Origin: Wagnerdoeblera intermedia
GTDB lineage: Bacteria; Pseudomonadota; Alphaproteobacteria; Rhodobacterales; Rhodobacteraceae
Strand: one strand, 5' to 3'
DNA: 64,000 bases
Assembly (NCBI RefSeq): GCF_042647465.1
Contig: NZ_JBHRVN010000004.1
Shown: in pieces, positions 1-8,025 of the stretch
How the letters are laid out: every line of letters starts with the position of its first letter
How positions within the stretch are numbered: the stretch's first letter is position 1
Position numbers and translations under genes: made by a program
The notes under the pieces: model-generated
Seen by the model: the letters and a program-made list of their open reading frames with translations, nothing else
Told to the model about the DNA's origin: nothing
Database searches by the model: none

Positions 1-362
1 GGGAATTCGCGGGCGGCTTCGCGCACGAGATCGGGATTTTCGACCGCGACGGTGCCGAGGATCACGCGGCTGAGGCCTTTTTCAACCCAGGCGCCGATGG
101 TGGCCAGATCGCGGATGCCGCCGCCAAGCTGGACGGGGACATTCACACGCGACAAAATCGCCTCAACTGCGGCGGCATTGACCGGTTTGCCCGCGAAGGC
201 GCCGTTCAGGTCCACGAGGTGGAGCCACTGGCAGCCGGCCGTCACAAAGGCTTCGGCCTGAGCAGCCGGGTCATCACCAAAGACCGTTGCGGCCTCCATA
301 TCACCGCGCAGAAGGCGCACGCATTGGCCGTCTTTGAGATCAATGGCAGGATAAAGGATCAT
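1..362 (-). CDS. hisA: HisA, phosphoribosylformimino-5-aminoimidazole carboxamide ribotide isomerase (partial)
   Basis: This is the N-terminal part of the cytoplasmic BBM-II isomerase of histidine biosynthesis, which isomerises ProFAR to PRFAR. Only the first 120 codons are present because the gene runs off the left edge. The start reads MILYPAIDLKDGQCVRL, the family's N-terminal strand carrying the catalytic Asp (D8), followed by a conserved HLVDLNGA and a QLGGGIR phosphate-binding loop. A GGGAG ribosome site precedes the ATG. It lies downstream of hisB and hisH on the same strand; hisF and hisE would be expected beyond the edge. The identification is firm. Confidence 0.95.
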   Translation of the reverse strand, partial: MILYPAIDLKDGQCVRLLRGDMEAATVFGDDPAAQAEAFVTAGCQWLHLVDLNGAFAGKPVNAAAVEAILSRVNVPVQLGGGIRDLATIGAWVEKGLSRVILGTVAVENPDLVREAAREF

Positions 363-512
363 ATGGATCTCCCCGGGCGCTTCTATCCGTATTTCGGGTC
401 TCATGCCACGGCGGGCCGCAGCGGACAAGAGGAGGAGGCGGAAGCAGGGTCAGCGCTGACAGAATGTACCCCTGAGCCTGCCGCAGAGGGCTGCAACCGG
501 CAGCGAGGGGAA

Positions 513-545
513 AGCTATGGACGCAATTCTCATGCGACCATAGCT
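513..545. repeat. strong hairpin in the hisH-hisA intergenic gap
   Basis: The 253-base gap between hisH and hisA has no supportable gene on either strand. It contains an inverted repeat: AGCTATGG, one base, CGCA, a 7-base loop, TGCG, one base, CCATAGCT. The 12 paired bases are interrupted only by an A-A mismatch. On the minus-strand transcript the stem is followed by TTCCCC, so it is at best a weak terminator. It could be an mRNA stability or processing element separating hisA from hisBH expression. Its function is inferred; the pairing is read directly. Confidence 0.6.
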
Positions 546-615
546 AACCCTGCGGGCGACAGAGTGTCAGAAGGGATTCAATGCCAGGCCGGAGGGGCCG
601 CCCGGGCGCAGGCCC

Positions 616-1254
616 TCAGGGTTTCCAGGAGAGGAAATTGGCGATGAGCCGCAGGCCGGTGGCCTGGGATTTTTCCGGGTGGAACTGCGCGCCGAGAATG
701 TTGTCGCGCCCGACAATGGCCGTGACATCGCCTGCGTAATCGACATGGGCCAGACGCTCGGCGGGGCTGTCGACGCGCATGGCAAAACTGTGCACGAAAT
801 AGGCGTGATCGCCGGTTGAGATGCCCGCGAGGACCGGGTGGGGATTGTCGATCACCAGATCGTTCCAGCCCATATGCGGCACCTTCAGCGCGGGATCTGC
901 CGGGGTGATGCGGGTCACCTCACCACCGATCCAGCCGAAGCCTTTGGTGTCTTCATATTCACGGCCCCAGGTGGCCAGCATCTGCATGCCGACGCAGATG
1001 CCGAGGAAGGGAATGGCGCGTTTTGTGACCGCGTCATCAATGGCCTCAAAGAGGCCGGTCTGCAGCGAGAGGGCGCGGCGGCAATGCGGGAAAGCGCCGT
1101 CGCCGGGCAGCACGATGCGGTCGGCGCGGGCTGCGTCTTCGGGGCGCGCGGAGACGAGGATCTCGCCTGCCCCGGTCTCATCGGCCATGCGCTGGAAGGC
1201 TTTGGCGGCCGAATGCAGATTGCCGCTGTCGTAATCGACGAGGACGGTCAGCAT
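616..1254 (-). CDS. hisH: HisH, imidazole glycerol phosphate synthase glutamine amidotransferase subunit
   Basis: Class I glutaminase subunit (212 aa) that supplies ammonia to HisF in the IGP synthase step of histidine synthesis. The nucleophile elbow GICVGMQ places the catalytic Cys at residue 87, and the FHPEKS motif near residue 192 gives the His/Glu of the triad. The N-terminal VDYDSGNLHS is typical of the family, and the length is normal. The start has an AGGAG ribosome site about 6 bases upstream. It follows hisB across a 75-base gap that holds a palindromic element. Expected partner hisF lies outside the window. Confidence 0.97.
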   Translation of the reverse strand: MLTVLVDYDSGNLHSAAKAFQRMADETGAGEILVSARPEDAARADRIVLPGDGAFPHCRRALSLQTGLFEAIDDAVTKRAIPFLGICVGMQMLATWGREYEDTKGFGWIGGEVTRITPADPALKVPHMGWNDLVIDNPHPVLAGISTGDHAYFVHSFAMRVDSPAERLAHVDYAGDVTAIVGRDNILGAQFHPEKSQATGLRLIANFLSWKP

Positions 1255-1273
1255 GGTTTGCTCCTGTTGTGGG

Positions 1274-1310
1274 GCACGGCTTTGCCGTGCGGCCTCCGGC
1301 GGGAGTATTT
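1274..1310. repeat. GC-rich palindromic element between hisB and hisH
   Basis: A perfect stem GCACGGC-TTT-GCCGTGC (1274-1290) is followed directly by GGCCTCCGGCGGGAGTATTT (1291-1310). The second part resembles an intergenic motif I associate with many Rhodobacteraceae genomes. It fills most of the gap between two co-oriented his genes and may affect mRNA stability or attenuate readthrough. Only one copy was noticed in the window. Confidence 0.5.
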
Positions 1311-1329
1311 GGGAAAACCCAAAGACGCC

Positions 1330-1917
1330 TCAGAGAATGCCTTTGGTCGAGGGGATGGCATCGGCTTTGCGCGGGTCCGTTTCGACCGCTTCACGCAGCG
1401 CGCGGGCGACGGCTTTGAAGGCGGCCTCGGCGATATGGTGGCTGTTGAAGCCGGCTTCCTGCGTTATGTGGAGCGTGATGCCGCCGTGGGTGGCAAGCGC
1501 CTGGAAGAACTCACGCACCAGCTCGGTGTCAAAGGTGCCGATCTTCTGGGTCGGGAAGGTGACATCCCAGACGAGGAAGGGCCGCGCGGAGAGATCGAGG
1601 GCTGCGGTGACGCGGGCGTCATCCATCGGCAGGATGCAGGCACCGTAGCGGCGGATGCCGCGTTTGTCGCCGAGCGCTTTGCTGAGCGCCTGGCCAAGCG
1701 CGATGCCGCAGTCCTCAACGGTGTGGTGATCGTCGATATGCAGATCGCCCTCGCAGCGCATCGTGATGTCGATGAGCGAGTGGCGCGCGAGCTGGTCGAC
1801 CATGTGGTCAAAGAATCCCACGCCGGTTTTGATGTCATAGGCGCCGGTGCCGTCGAGATTCACGCGCACCTCAATGGCGGTTTCGGCGGTGTTCCGGGTG
1901 ATGCTGGCCTGACGCAT
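1330..1917 (-). CDS. hisB: HisB, imidazoleglycerol-phosphate dehydratase
   Basis: Monofunctional dehydratase (195 aa) that converts imidazole glycerol phosphate to imidazole acetol phosphate in histidine synthesis. The two metal-binding signatures are clear: DDHHTVEDC near residue 62 and the second NSHHIAEAAF near residue 158. No fused histidinol phosphatase domain is present, as is usual outside enterics. The start MRQASITRNTAETAIEV is family-typical and has an AGGA ribosome site. It is the first gene of the minus-strand hisBHA run; upstream lies the hemE terminator, so its promoter must lie in 1918-1969 or within hemE. Confidence 0.97.
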   Translation of the reverse strand: MRQASITRNTAETAIEVRVNLDGTGAYDIKTGVGFFDHMVDQLARHSLIDITMRCEGDLHIDDHHTVEDCGIALGQALSKALGDKRGIRRYGACILPMDDARVTAALDLSARPFLVWDVTFPTQKIGTFDTELVREFFQALATHGGITLHITQEAGFNSHHIAEAAFKAVARALREAVETDPRKADAIPSTKGIL

Positions 1918-1969
1918 GACATATCCTCGCTCTGTGCTGCGGTCTTATAGGCAGCGGCGGGAGGTAAGC

Positions 1970-1994
1970 AAAGGGGGCCGCGCGGGCCCCCTTT
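1970..1994 (-). terminator. rho-independent terminator of hemE
   Basis: AAAGGGGGCC, 5-base loop, GGCCCCCTTT: a perfect 10-bp stem lying 8 bases after the hemE stop codon on the minus strand. The U-rich tail is short and comes from the stem itself. It separates hemE from hisB. Confidence 0.75.
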
Positions 1995-2001
1995 ATGAAA
2001 A

Positions 2002-3033
2002 TCAGCGCTCGCGGATCGCGGCCAGCAGGCGGCTGACGTTATCGGGGTCGGCTTGGGGGGTGATGCCGTGACCGAGGTTGAAGATATGCGGGCCCTGCGA
2101 GAAGGTATCGACGATGCGGCGGGCCTCATCGACAAGCGCCTGACCGCCGGTGATCATATGCTGCGGCGCGAGGTTGCCCTGAACGCAGCCGTCTTTTTGC
2201 ACATGTTCCGCAGCCCAGGCCGCGTCGACGGAATTGTCGAGTGCGACGCAGTCCGCGCCGGTCGCTTTGGCAAAGCCGACATATCGCTCGCGCGCCTCAC
2301 GCGGGAAGGCGATGATCGGGATGCCGGGGTGGCGCTCTTTCAGCGCGGCGATGATGCGGGCAGCGGGCTTCTCGGCGAATTCGGTGAAATCTTCGCCTTT
2401 CAGGCTGCCGGCCCAGCTGTCAAAGAGCTTCACCACTTCGGCGCCTGCCGAAATCTGGGCGGAGAGATATTCGATTGTCGCCTCGGAAAGACGGTCGATC
2501 AGCGCGGCGAAGCCTGCGCGGTCAGCGGCCTTGAACGCATGGGCGGGGGCCTGATCCGGCGTGCCGCGACCGGCGATCATATAGGTGGCGACCGTCCAGG
2601 GGCTGCCGGCAAAGCCGATCAGCGTGGTTTCTTTGGGGAGTTCCGAGGCGAGGATCTTGACCGTCTCATAGACCGGCGAGAGGGTCTCATGGATGTCAGC
2701 CGTCGGGCGCAGGGCGGCGACGCCTGCGGCATCGGTGATGGTGGAGAGGCGCGGACCTTCCCCTTCGGCAAACCAGAGTTTCGAGCCCATGGCCTGGGCG
2801 ATCAGCAGGATATCGGCGAAGAGAATCGCGCCGTCGAAACCAAAGCGGCGGATCGGCTGCAGGGTGACTTCTGCCGCCAGCTCCGGGTTATAGCAGAGCG
2901 ACAGGAAATCCCCGGCCTTCGCGCGGGTGGCGCGGTATTCGGGCAGATAGCGTCCCGCCTGACGCATGAGCCAGACCGGCGGCACGGCCTGTTTTTCACC
3001 GGCAAGGGCCCTGAGAAGTTTTTTGTCCGTCAT
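2002..3033 (-). CDS. hemE: HemE, uroporphyrinogen decarboxylase
   Basis: Cytoplasmic enzyme (343 aa) of heme and bacteriochlorophyll synthesis that decarboxylates the four acetate side chains of uroporphyrinogen III to give coproporphyrinogen III. The signature PPVWLMRQAGRYLPEYR lies at residues 18-34, and GFAGSPWTVATYM is the second family motif. The open frame extends 9 codons further upstream, but GGAGG sits 6 bases before the internal ATG at 3033, and MTDKKLL is the family-like start. It is divergent from hemC across 143 bases, so the two genes probably share a regulatory region. Confidence 0.96.
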   Translation of the reverse strand: MTDKKLLRALAGEKQAVPPVWLMRQAGRYLPEYRATRAKAGDFLSLCYNPELAAEVTLQPIRRFGFDGAILFADILLIAQAMGSKLWFAEGEGPRLSTITDAAGVAALRPTADIHETLSPVYETVKILASELPKETTLIGFAGSPWTVATYMIAGRGTPDQAPAHAFKAADRAGFAALIDRLSEATIEYLSAQISAGAEVVKLFDSWAGSLKGEDFTEFAEKPAARIIAALKERHPGIPIIAFPREARERYVGFAKATGADCVALDNSVDAAWAAEHVQKDGCVQGNLAPQHMITGGQALVDEARRIVDTFSQGPHIFNLGHGITPQADPDNVSRLLAAIRER

Positions 3034-3176
3034 CACGGCCTCCGGTTCTTTTTGCAACATTCCCCCCGGTTCGTCCCCGGAAGCCCCCGCTTTGTCAAGT
3101 CTGCGACATTCTCACCGCCCTGGTGGCTCCGGAGGGATGCTGGACAGAGGCGCGCGAGACTCCTAAGACATGCGTC

Positions 3177-4124
3177 ATGAAAAACGCGCGTCCCACCCCC
3201 GCTTCGCCTCTTCGTATCGGCACCCGCGGCTCGCCTCTGGCGCTGGCCCAGGCCTTTGAGACGCGCGACCGTCTGGCCGCCGCTCATGGGTTGAGCGAAG
3301 ATTGCTTTGAGATCGTGGTGATCAAGGTCACCGGCGATCAGATTCAGGACAAATCGCTGAAAGAGATCGGCGGTAAGGGCCTGTTCACCCGCGAGATCGA
3401 GGAGGCCCTTTTGGAGGGCGCGATCGATATTGCGGTGCATTCGATGAAGGACATGCCGGTTGAGCAGCCGGCCGGCCTGATCATCGACTGCTATCTGCCG
3501 CGCGAAGACGTGCGCGATGCCTTTGTCTCGCTGCGCTACAAAAGCATCAATGATCTGCCGCAGGGCGCGGTGGTGGGGTCGTCCTCGCTGCGCCGCCGGG
3601 CGCAACTGGCCAACCGCCGTCCCGATCTGAAGCTGGTGGAATTTCGCGGCAATGTGCAGACGCGGCTGAAAAAGCTTGATGACAATGTGGCAGAGGCGAC
3701 CTTCCTGGCCATGGCCGGTCTGAGCCGTCTGGGCCGCACCGAGGTGGCACAAAGCGCCATTGCCCCCGAAGAGATGCTGCCTGCGGTCGCCCAGGGCGCG
3801 ATCGGGGTGGAGCGCCGCCTGGAGGATGCCGCAGTGGATGCGCTGCTGGCACCGATCCGCGATCTGCCGACGGCGCAGCGCCTGAGTGCAGAGCGCGCTT
3901 TCCTCGCCGAGCTTGACGGCTCCTGCGAGACGCCGATTGCGGGTCTTGCCCTTCTGGAAGGAGAGAACCTGTGGCTGCGCGGCGAAATTCTGCGCCCCGA
4001 CGGCAGCTCCGTGCTGCGCGGAGAGCGCCGCGGCCCCATTGCGGCGGGGGCTGACATGGGACGCGATCTGGCGCGGGATCTGCTGACCCGGGCGGGTCCG
4101 GGCTTTTTTGACTTCAAAGCCTGA
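3177..4124 (+). CDS. hemC: HemC, hydroxymethylbilane synthase (porphobilinogen deaminase)
   Basis: Polymerises four porphobilinogen molecules to hydroxymethylbilane, upstream of HemE in the tetrapyrrole pathway. The 315-residue length is normal. Motifs seen: IGTRGSPLALAQ near residue 14, AVHSMKDMP near 87, GSSSLRRRAQ near 134, and the dipyrromethane-cofactor Cys at residue 250 within LDGSCETPIAG. The frame is open further upstream, but the ATG at 3177 gives the family-like N-terminus; its ribosome site is weak. It ends at a strong bidirectional terminator. Confidence 0.95.
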   Translation: MKNARPTPASPLRIGTRGSPLALAQAFETRDRLAAAHGLSEDCFEIVVIKVTGDQIQDKSLKEIGGKGLFTREIEEALLEGAIDIAVHSMKDMPVEQPAGLIIDCYLPREDVRDAFVSLRYKSINDLPQGAVVGSSSLRRRAQLANRRPDLKLVEFRGNVQTRLKKLDDNVAEATFLAMAGLSRLGRTEVAQSAIAPEEMLPAVAQGAIGVERRLEDAAVDALLAPIRDLPTAQRLSAERAFLAELDGSCETPIAGLALLEGENLWLRGEILRPDGSSVLRGERRGPIAAGADMGRDLARDLLTRAGPGFFDFKA

Positions 4125-4142
4125 GCGGGCCTTATCAATGCG

Positions 4143-4171
4143 AAAAGCCGGGCAGCCTGCCCGGCTTTTTT
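4143..4171. terminator. bidirectional rho-independent terminator
   Basis: AAAA, GCCGGGCA, 3-base loop, TGCCCGGC, TTTTTT. It lies between the convergent ends of hemC (+) and the solute-binding protein gene (-), with A and T runs on both sides, so it can serve both strands. Confidence 0.9.
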
Positions 4172-4183
4172 AATGCAACCCCT

Positions 4184-5773
4184 TCAGGCGTTCAGCCAGA
4201 CCCGGATCCCGGCAGCGCCGCCCATCATCTCGCCGTCCGGATGCGCGGTGAAGCCCTGCACCTCTGATGAGGCAAGCTCAAAGCTGTCGCAATGCACCGG
4301 GATCAGCGAGCCGCCCTGCTCATGAAGCATCTTCGCCACTTCGGCAAAGCAGTTTTGCTGCAGGGTCGGATCTGCGCTGGCGCGGGCCTCCATCACCAGT
4401 TTGTCGAGAGCCTCACCGCCGAAGCGCGTCTCATTCCAGGCTGAGGCCGAGAGGTGATAGGTCGACAAAAGCCGCCCCGCCGAACTGGTGCCGTCGTGAT
4501 ACGAAGCGGTGAAGGGCTTTTTGTTCCAGACTTCGGTGAAATAGCCCTCTGCCGGTTCGGGGCGGATTTCAACCGGCAGCCCTGCGGCGGTGGCGGAGGT
4601 GCGAAAAGCCTCTGCCGCCTCAAGCGCGCCGGGCCAGGTGATGTCGGAGACGCGCAGCACCAGGGGCATCCCCTCATGGCCGGAGCGTTTGTAATGCCAG
4701 GAGGCCTTTTCCGGATCATAGCTGCGCTGGCTGATCCCGGCGAGAAACGCGTGGTCCCCCGGCGCGAAGGGCAGGTCATTGCCGATCCGGCCATAGCCGC
4801 TGAGCACATCGCGCAGGATCGCATCGCGGTCGAGCGCATATTTCAGCGCGAGCCGCAGATCGGACCGGTCATAGGGCGCAGCCCCGGTCTGCATCGAAAA
4901 GGCCAGTCGCCCGCCCGAAGCACCACGCACGAACTGCACCTCCGGGATCGCGGCGATTTGCGCGGATTTACGCGGATCGGCGCGATTGGCCAGATGGATC
5001 TGCCCCGACGACAGCGCCGCAAGCCGCGCGTCATGATTGTTGATGACCAGGACTTCGATCTGATCCACATGGCCGCGGCTGTTGTCCCAGTCACGGGGAT
5101 TGCGCTCAAAGACATGGCGCACCCCGGGTTCATTGATGCGCGGGATATAGGGGCCGGAGAACACCTCATGCACCACGCCATTGCCCAGGGGGGCGGGCTG
5201 CAGCACCAGACGGTAATCGGTCAGGGCTTCGGCAAACCAGGGATTGGGGTCAGCAAAGCTGATGACAACATGGTCGCCGTCACTGGTCACGCTCTCCATC
5301 CCGCTCAGAAGGCCCGAGGCGCCTGAGCGATTCGCGGGATCGGCATGACGCATGAGGGTGGCCGCGACATCCGCGCCGGTCACGGCCTGACCGTTGTGAA
5401 ACTGCAGCCCCTCGCGCAGGCGCAAAGCCCAGGTGCGATGATCGGGGCTGGCCTCGATCTCCTCGGCGGCGGCGGGAACCGGACGGCCCTCGCTGTCGCT
5501 GGCCATGAGTGTGTCGCCGACGCAGCGCAGGTTGAACCGTTCCACCGCAGAGATGGCACGTAAGGGGTTGAGCGTATCGGCATAATCGCCGCCGTGCAGC
5601 CCGACCCGCAGCACACCGCCCTTTTGCGGACCCGCCGCCTGAGCCGCGCTTACCAGCAGGCCCTGCGCCATCACCATCGACAGCCCCAGCGCACCGGCCC
5701 GCCCCAGGAAGGCCCGGCGACTGTGCAGCCCGCGACTGGTGCGGCCCGCCAGATATGCCAGTTCACCTTCCAT
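4184..5773 (-). CDS. ABC transporter substrate-binding protein, family 5, Tat-exported
   Basis: Periplasmic binding protein (529 aa) of the peptide/nickel/opine SBP_bac_5 family. The N-terminus carries a twin-arginine motif (SRRAFLGR, about residues 18-25) followed by a hydrophobic stretch ending AAQA. The mature part has the family's LNPLRAISAVERFNLRCVGD region and a DRDAILRDVLSGYGRIGNDL segment. GGAGG 8 bases before the ATG at 5773 decides the start over an upstream frame extension. No permease or ATPase gene adjoins it, so it is an orphan here; upstream lies a palindrome and then a carnitine-dehydrogenase-like gene. Substrate unknown. Confidence 0.85.
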   Translation of the reverse strand: MEGELAYLAGRTSRGLHSRRAFLGRAGALGLSMVMAQGLLVSAAQAAGPQKGGVLRVGLHGGDYADTLNPLRAISAVERFNLRCVGDTLMASDSEGRPVPAAAEEIEASPDHRTWALRLREGLQFHNGQAVTGADVAATLMRHADPANRSGASGLLSGMESVTSDGDHVVISFADPNPWFAEALTDYRLVLQPAPLGNGVVHEVFSGPYIPRINEPGVRHVFERNPRDWDNSRGHVDQIEVLVINNHDARLAALSSGQIHLANRADPRKSAQIAAIPEVQFVRGASGGRLAFSMQTGAAPYDRSDLRLALKYALDRDAILRDVLSGYGRIGNDLPFAPGDHAFLAGISQRSYDPEKASWHYKRSGHEGMPLVLRVSDITWPGALEAAEAFRTSATAAGLPVEIRPEPAEGYFTEVWNKKPFTASYHDGTSSAGRLLSTYHLSASAWNETRFGGEALDKLVMEARASADPTLQQNCFAEVAKMLHEQGGSLIPVHCDSFELASSEVQGFTAHPDGEMMGGAAGIRVWLNA

Positions 5774-5839
5774 AATCGTCCCCTCCGAATGCCATCTTGT
5801 CTTTTCAGGGATAACGTGCATGCGGCGGGGGGGCAAATG

Positions 5840-5853
5840 GTTTAACGTCAAAC
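5840..5853. promoter_or_regulatory. near-perfect palindrome, possible operator
   Basis: GTTTAACGTCAAAC reads as an inverted repeat with a single mismatched pair (12 of 14 bases self-complementary). It lies 67 bases upstream of the solute-binding protein start, in the only gap between it and the preceding gene. Its minus-strand reading includes TTGACG, a possible -35 element, although no good -10 was found. Assignment as a regulator site is an inference. Confidence 0.35.
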
Positions 5854-5908
5854 TACTCCTGCAATTTTCACCACTTTTGCGTGACTTCTGATCACGCGAT
5901 TCTGTCTC

Positions 5909-6941
5909 TCACCTCTGAGCGGCAGCGATCCGGCGTATACCGCGCCCCAGCCATTCCGGCAGGGGCTCTGCCGCACGGGCGGCGGCCATGGCGCGCAGCG
6001 GCGCGAGGGCCGCCTCTGAGGCGGCTGTTGCGCGGCCTGCAGCCATATCGACATGGATCAGCATCTGCTCAAGCGTGGCGACCTCCTGCCCCTCAACCCA
6101 AAGTGTGGTCAGCAGATGCAGACGCCGCGAATCCACGCCCAGGACCCGCGTCCCGCCAAGGATCTCCTGCCCGAGTTTGCTTTCGCGCAGATGACGCAGA
6201 TGCGTCTCGACGGTGTAATAGCTGAAGCCGCCCGCGACATAGCTCAGATCGATGCCTGCCCGGCGCAGCACCACATCCGTCACCTCCGAACAGACCGCCA
6301 GATAGCGGCTTTCCGTCATATGTCCGTTGTAATCGATCCAGGAGGGCAGCACCTTCAGCCGGACCGGCCCCTCTGATGCAGCCTCAGGCACAGTCTCCCG
6401 CGCCTGATCGCGGGCGAGCAGCTTCCCCCCCCGGCCCCAGCCCCTGATCGCGCAGGGCCCGCAGAAGGACGCTGAGCGCCTCCTCCCGCTGCGGCAGGCC
6501 AGAGACCGAGGCCGCCAGCGCATTGAGGCTGTGGATCTCGTCGGGCGTGCAGAGCAGAAAGCCCGCAGCCTCCATCAGCGCCGCGGTCTCCGGCGTTCCC
6601 TGCGGCAGATGGCAAAAGGGCAGCCAGGCGGGCTGCGGCAGTTCGGGCTGCAACATCAGGCCCGTCCCGGCGCAGAGCCCGCCACCGGAGCCGATCTGAA
6701 GGCAAAGATCCGCGCGCTCCGCTGCGCCTTTCAGATCCTCTGAAACTTCCATGCGCCCGCGCGCGGGCAAAGCATGATCGCTCAACCGCGCCAGCGGCAG
6801 TTCCAGCCGGTCAGTGAGTGTATTAAGTCCGGCGCGGCATCCGGCCAGGGCGGCACTGAGGACCACCTCGTGACCGTTCAGGCAGAGCTGTGCCGCGAGC
6901 TGCATTGCCCGCTCGCAATCGCCATCAACCAAAATCTGCAT
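5909..6941 (-). pseudogene. frameshifted, shortened carnitine 3-dehydrogenase/thioesterase-like fusion
   Basis: Two overlapping frames make one protein. The first (6384-6941) begins MQILVDGDCERAMQLAA and is a degenerate relative of the 3-hydroxyacyl-CoA-dehydrogenase-like NAD domain. The second carries a hotdog thioesterase domain with PSWIDYNGHMTESRYL and YYTVETHLRHL. They meet at a run of eight C (plus strand 6425-6432); with seven, the frame reads LRALRDQGLGPGGKLLARDQ and continues, giving 343 aa. Carnitine dehydrogenase/thioesterase fusions are usually nearly 500 aa and start with a GGGxxGxG Rossmann loop. That loop and most of the dehydrogenase C-domain are absent, so dehydrogenase activity is unlikely. 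The shift may be a sequencing error; the shortening is not. No good start codon exists for the thioesterase alone. Confidence 0.6.
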
Positions 6942-7016
6942 AAGGCCCCCCGCTTTTGAAGGCCAGTCTGCCCCACCAGGACCGGTGGGGCCAGCCCTGC
7001 AGAGGGAAAGTGGCGC

Positions 7017-7826
7017 TCAGCGCAGCTTCGGCGGCTTCGTCGGGTCCATCCCGGGCGGCGGCGGCGGAGCGCGCTCAGGCTCAGGCGCAGGGGGCTCCGG
7101 CAGGCGCAGCGCCAGCCCGACTTCCTGGAGCGGACGCAGAGCCGCCGTATCCGAGGCATTGAGGAAGAGAAGATCCACCTGCTCATCTTCAAGCCCCGAG
7201 AAGGCCAGCGCCGAGGTCAGCGCGCGGGCGAGCGCCTCTTCCGCACCCGGCTCTGCGCCCACATAGGCGAGAACCAGCCCCTCTTCCGAGCCGCCCTTCC
7301 ACCGCGCCCGTGCCAGCCAGGCCCCGGCGGCCAGACCACCGGCCCCGCCGATGGCCACCGCCAGCGCCTCATTCAGCGCGCGCGGCAGTTCCCCGGGGGC
7401 CGCAAAGCCCGCCGGGCGTCCGCGATCCTGCGAGGGGGTCACGCTGAGGACCTCAGCCAGCCAGTCCACCGCATGAGGGGCCATCAGCCAGGCAGCTTCC
7501 GGCGTGCCAAGGTTGATCCCGAGCCCGGTGCCCTGCCCGGTCAGATGGTTCACAATCACCCGACCCGGCAGTGCCACATAGGGGCTGGCGATGCCGGTGA
7601 AATCCACCATCCGCTCCTGACTGTCGAAGGCCAGGACAACCGGCCCGCTGTCGAGAGGAAAGACCCGCGGCCTGATATTGCCCTCAACCGCCTCTTCTTC
7701 GAGCAGCAAAAACAGCTCCGCATCCGAGAGCACCCGGTAATAGCGCAGCCGCGCCCCGTCATCTTCAGGATCGGCCAGCATCAGCGCCTGAGCGCGGTCC
7801 AGCGGCGTAAGATCATCTGCGGTCAT
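7017..7826 (-). CDS. SseB family protein
   Basis: Protein of 269 aa with an SseB N-terminal-like domain (about residues 5-125: TPLDRAQALMLADPEDDGARLRYYRVL, then ELFLLLEEEA and a PYVALPGRVIV segment). The C-terminal third is less conserved and ends in a proline-rich tail. A GGAGG 7 bases before the ATG at 7826 fixes the start; the frame is open 67 codons further up, but that part is a shadow of the divergent promoter region. Despite the family name there is no sign of a type III secretion role; the cellular function is unknown. Divergent from kpsT across 199 bases. Confidence 0.75.
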   Translation of the reverse strand: MTADDLTPLDRAQALMLADPEDDGARLRYYRVLSDAELFLLLEEEAVEGNIRPRVFPLDSGPVVLAFDSQERMVDFTGIASPYVALPGRVIVNHLTGQGTGLGINLGTPEAAWLMAPHAVDWLAEVLSVTPSQDRGRPAGFAAPGELPRALNEALAVAIGGAGGLAAGAWLARARWKGGSEEGLVLAYVGAEPGAEEALARALTSALAFSGLEDEQVDLLFLNASDTAALRPLQEVGLALRLPEPPAPEPERAPPPPPGMDPTKPPKLR

Positions 7827-8025
7827 GGGCCATCCTCCGGGGCAAAAAGGCCCCTTTCCGATACGCGCTCGACCCGCAGGATGCAACGTGAAGCCGCCTG
7901 CCGCGTTAGCCTGCCGCAGATCGCCCCCGGAGGCTCCATATTGCTGCCTTATTGCGACCTTAACCTGTTTACCGATAGCCTGCTGCTGCAGCACCCGGGC
8001 CTGCCCGCCGGGCCAGAGGAACCCC

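Noticed and set aside
5909..6941. Programmed frameshifting at the C8 run
   Set aside because: No slippery-site plus stimulatory structure was evident, and two other genes show the same one-base gain at homopolymers, so error or mutation is the simpler reading.
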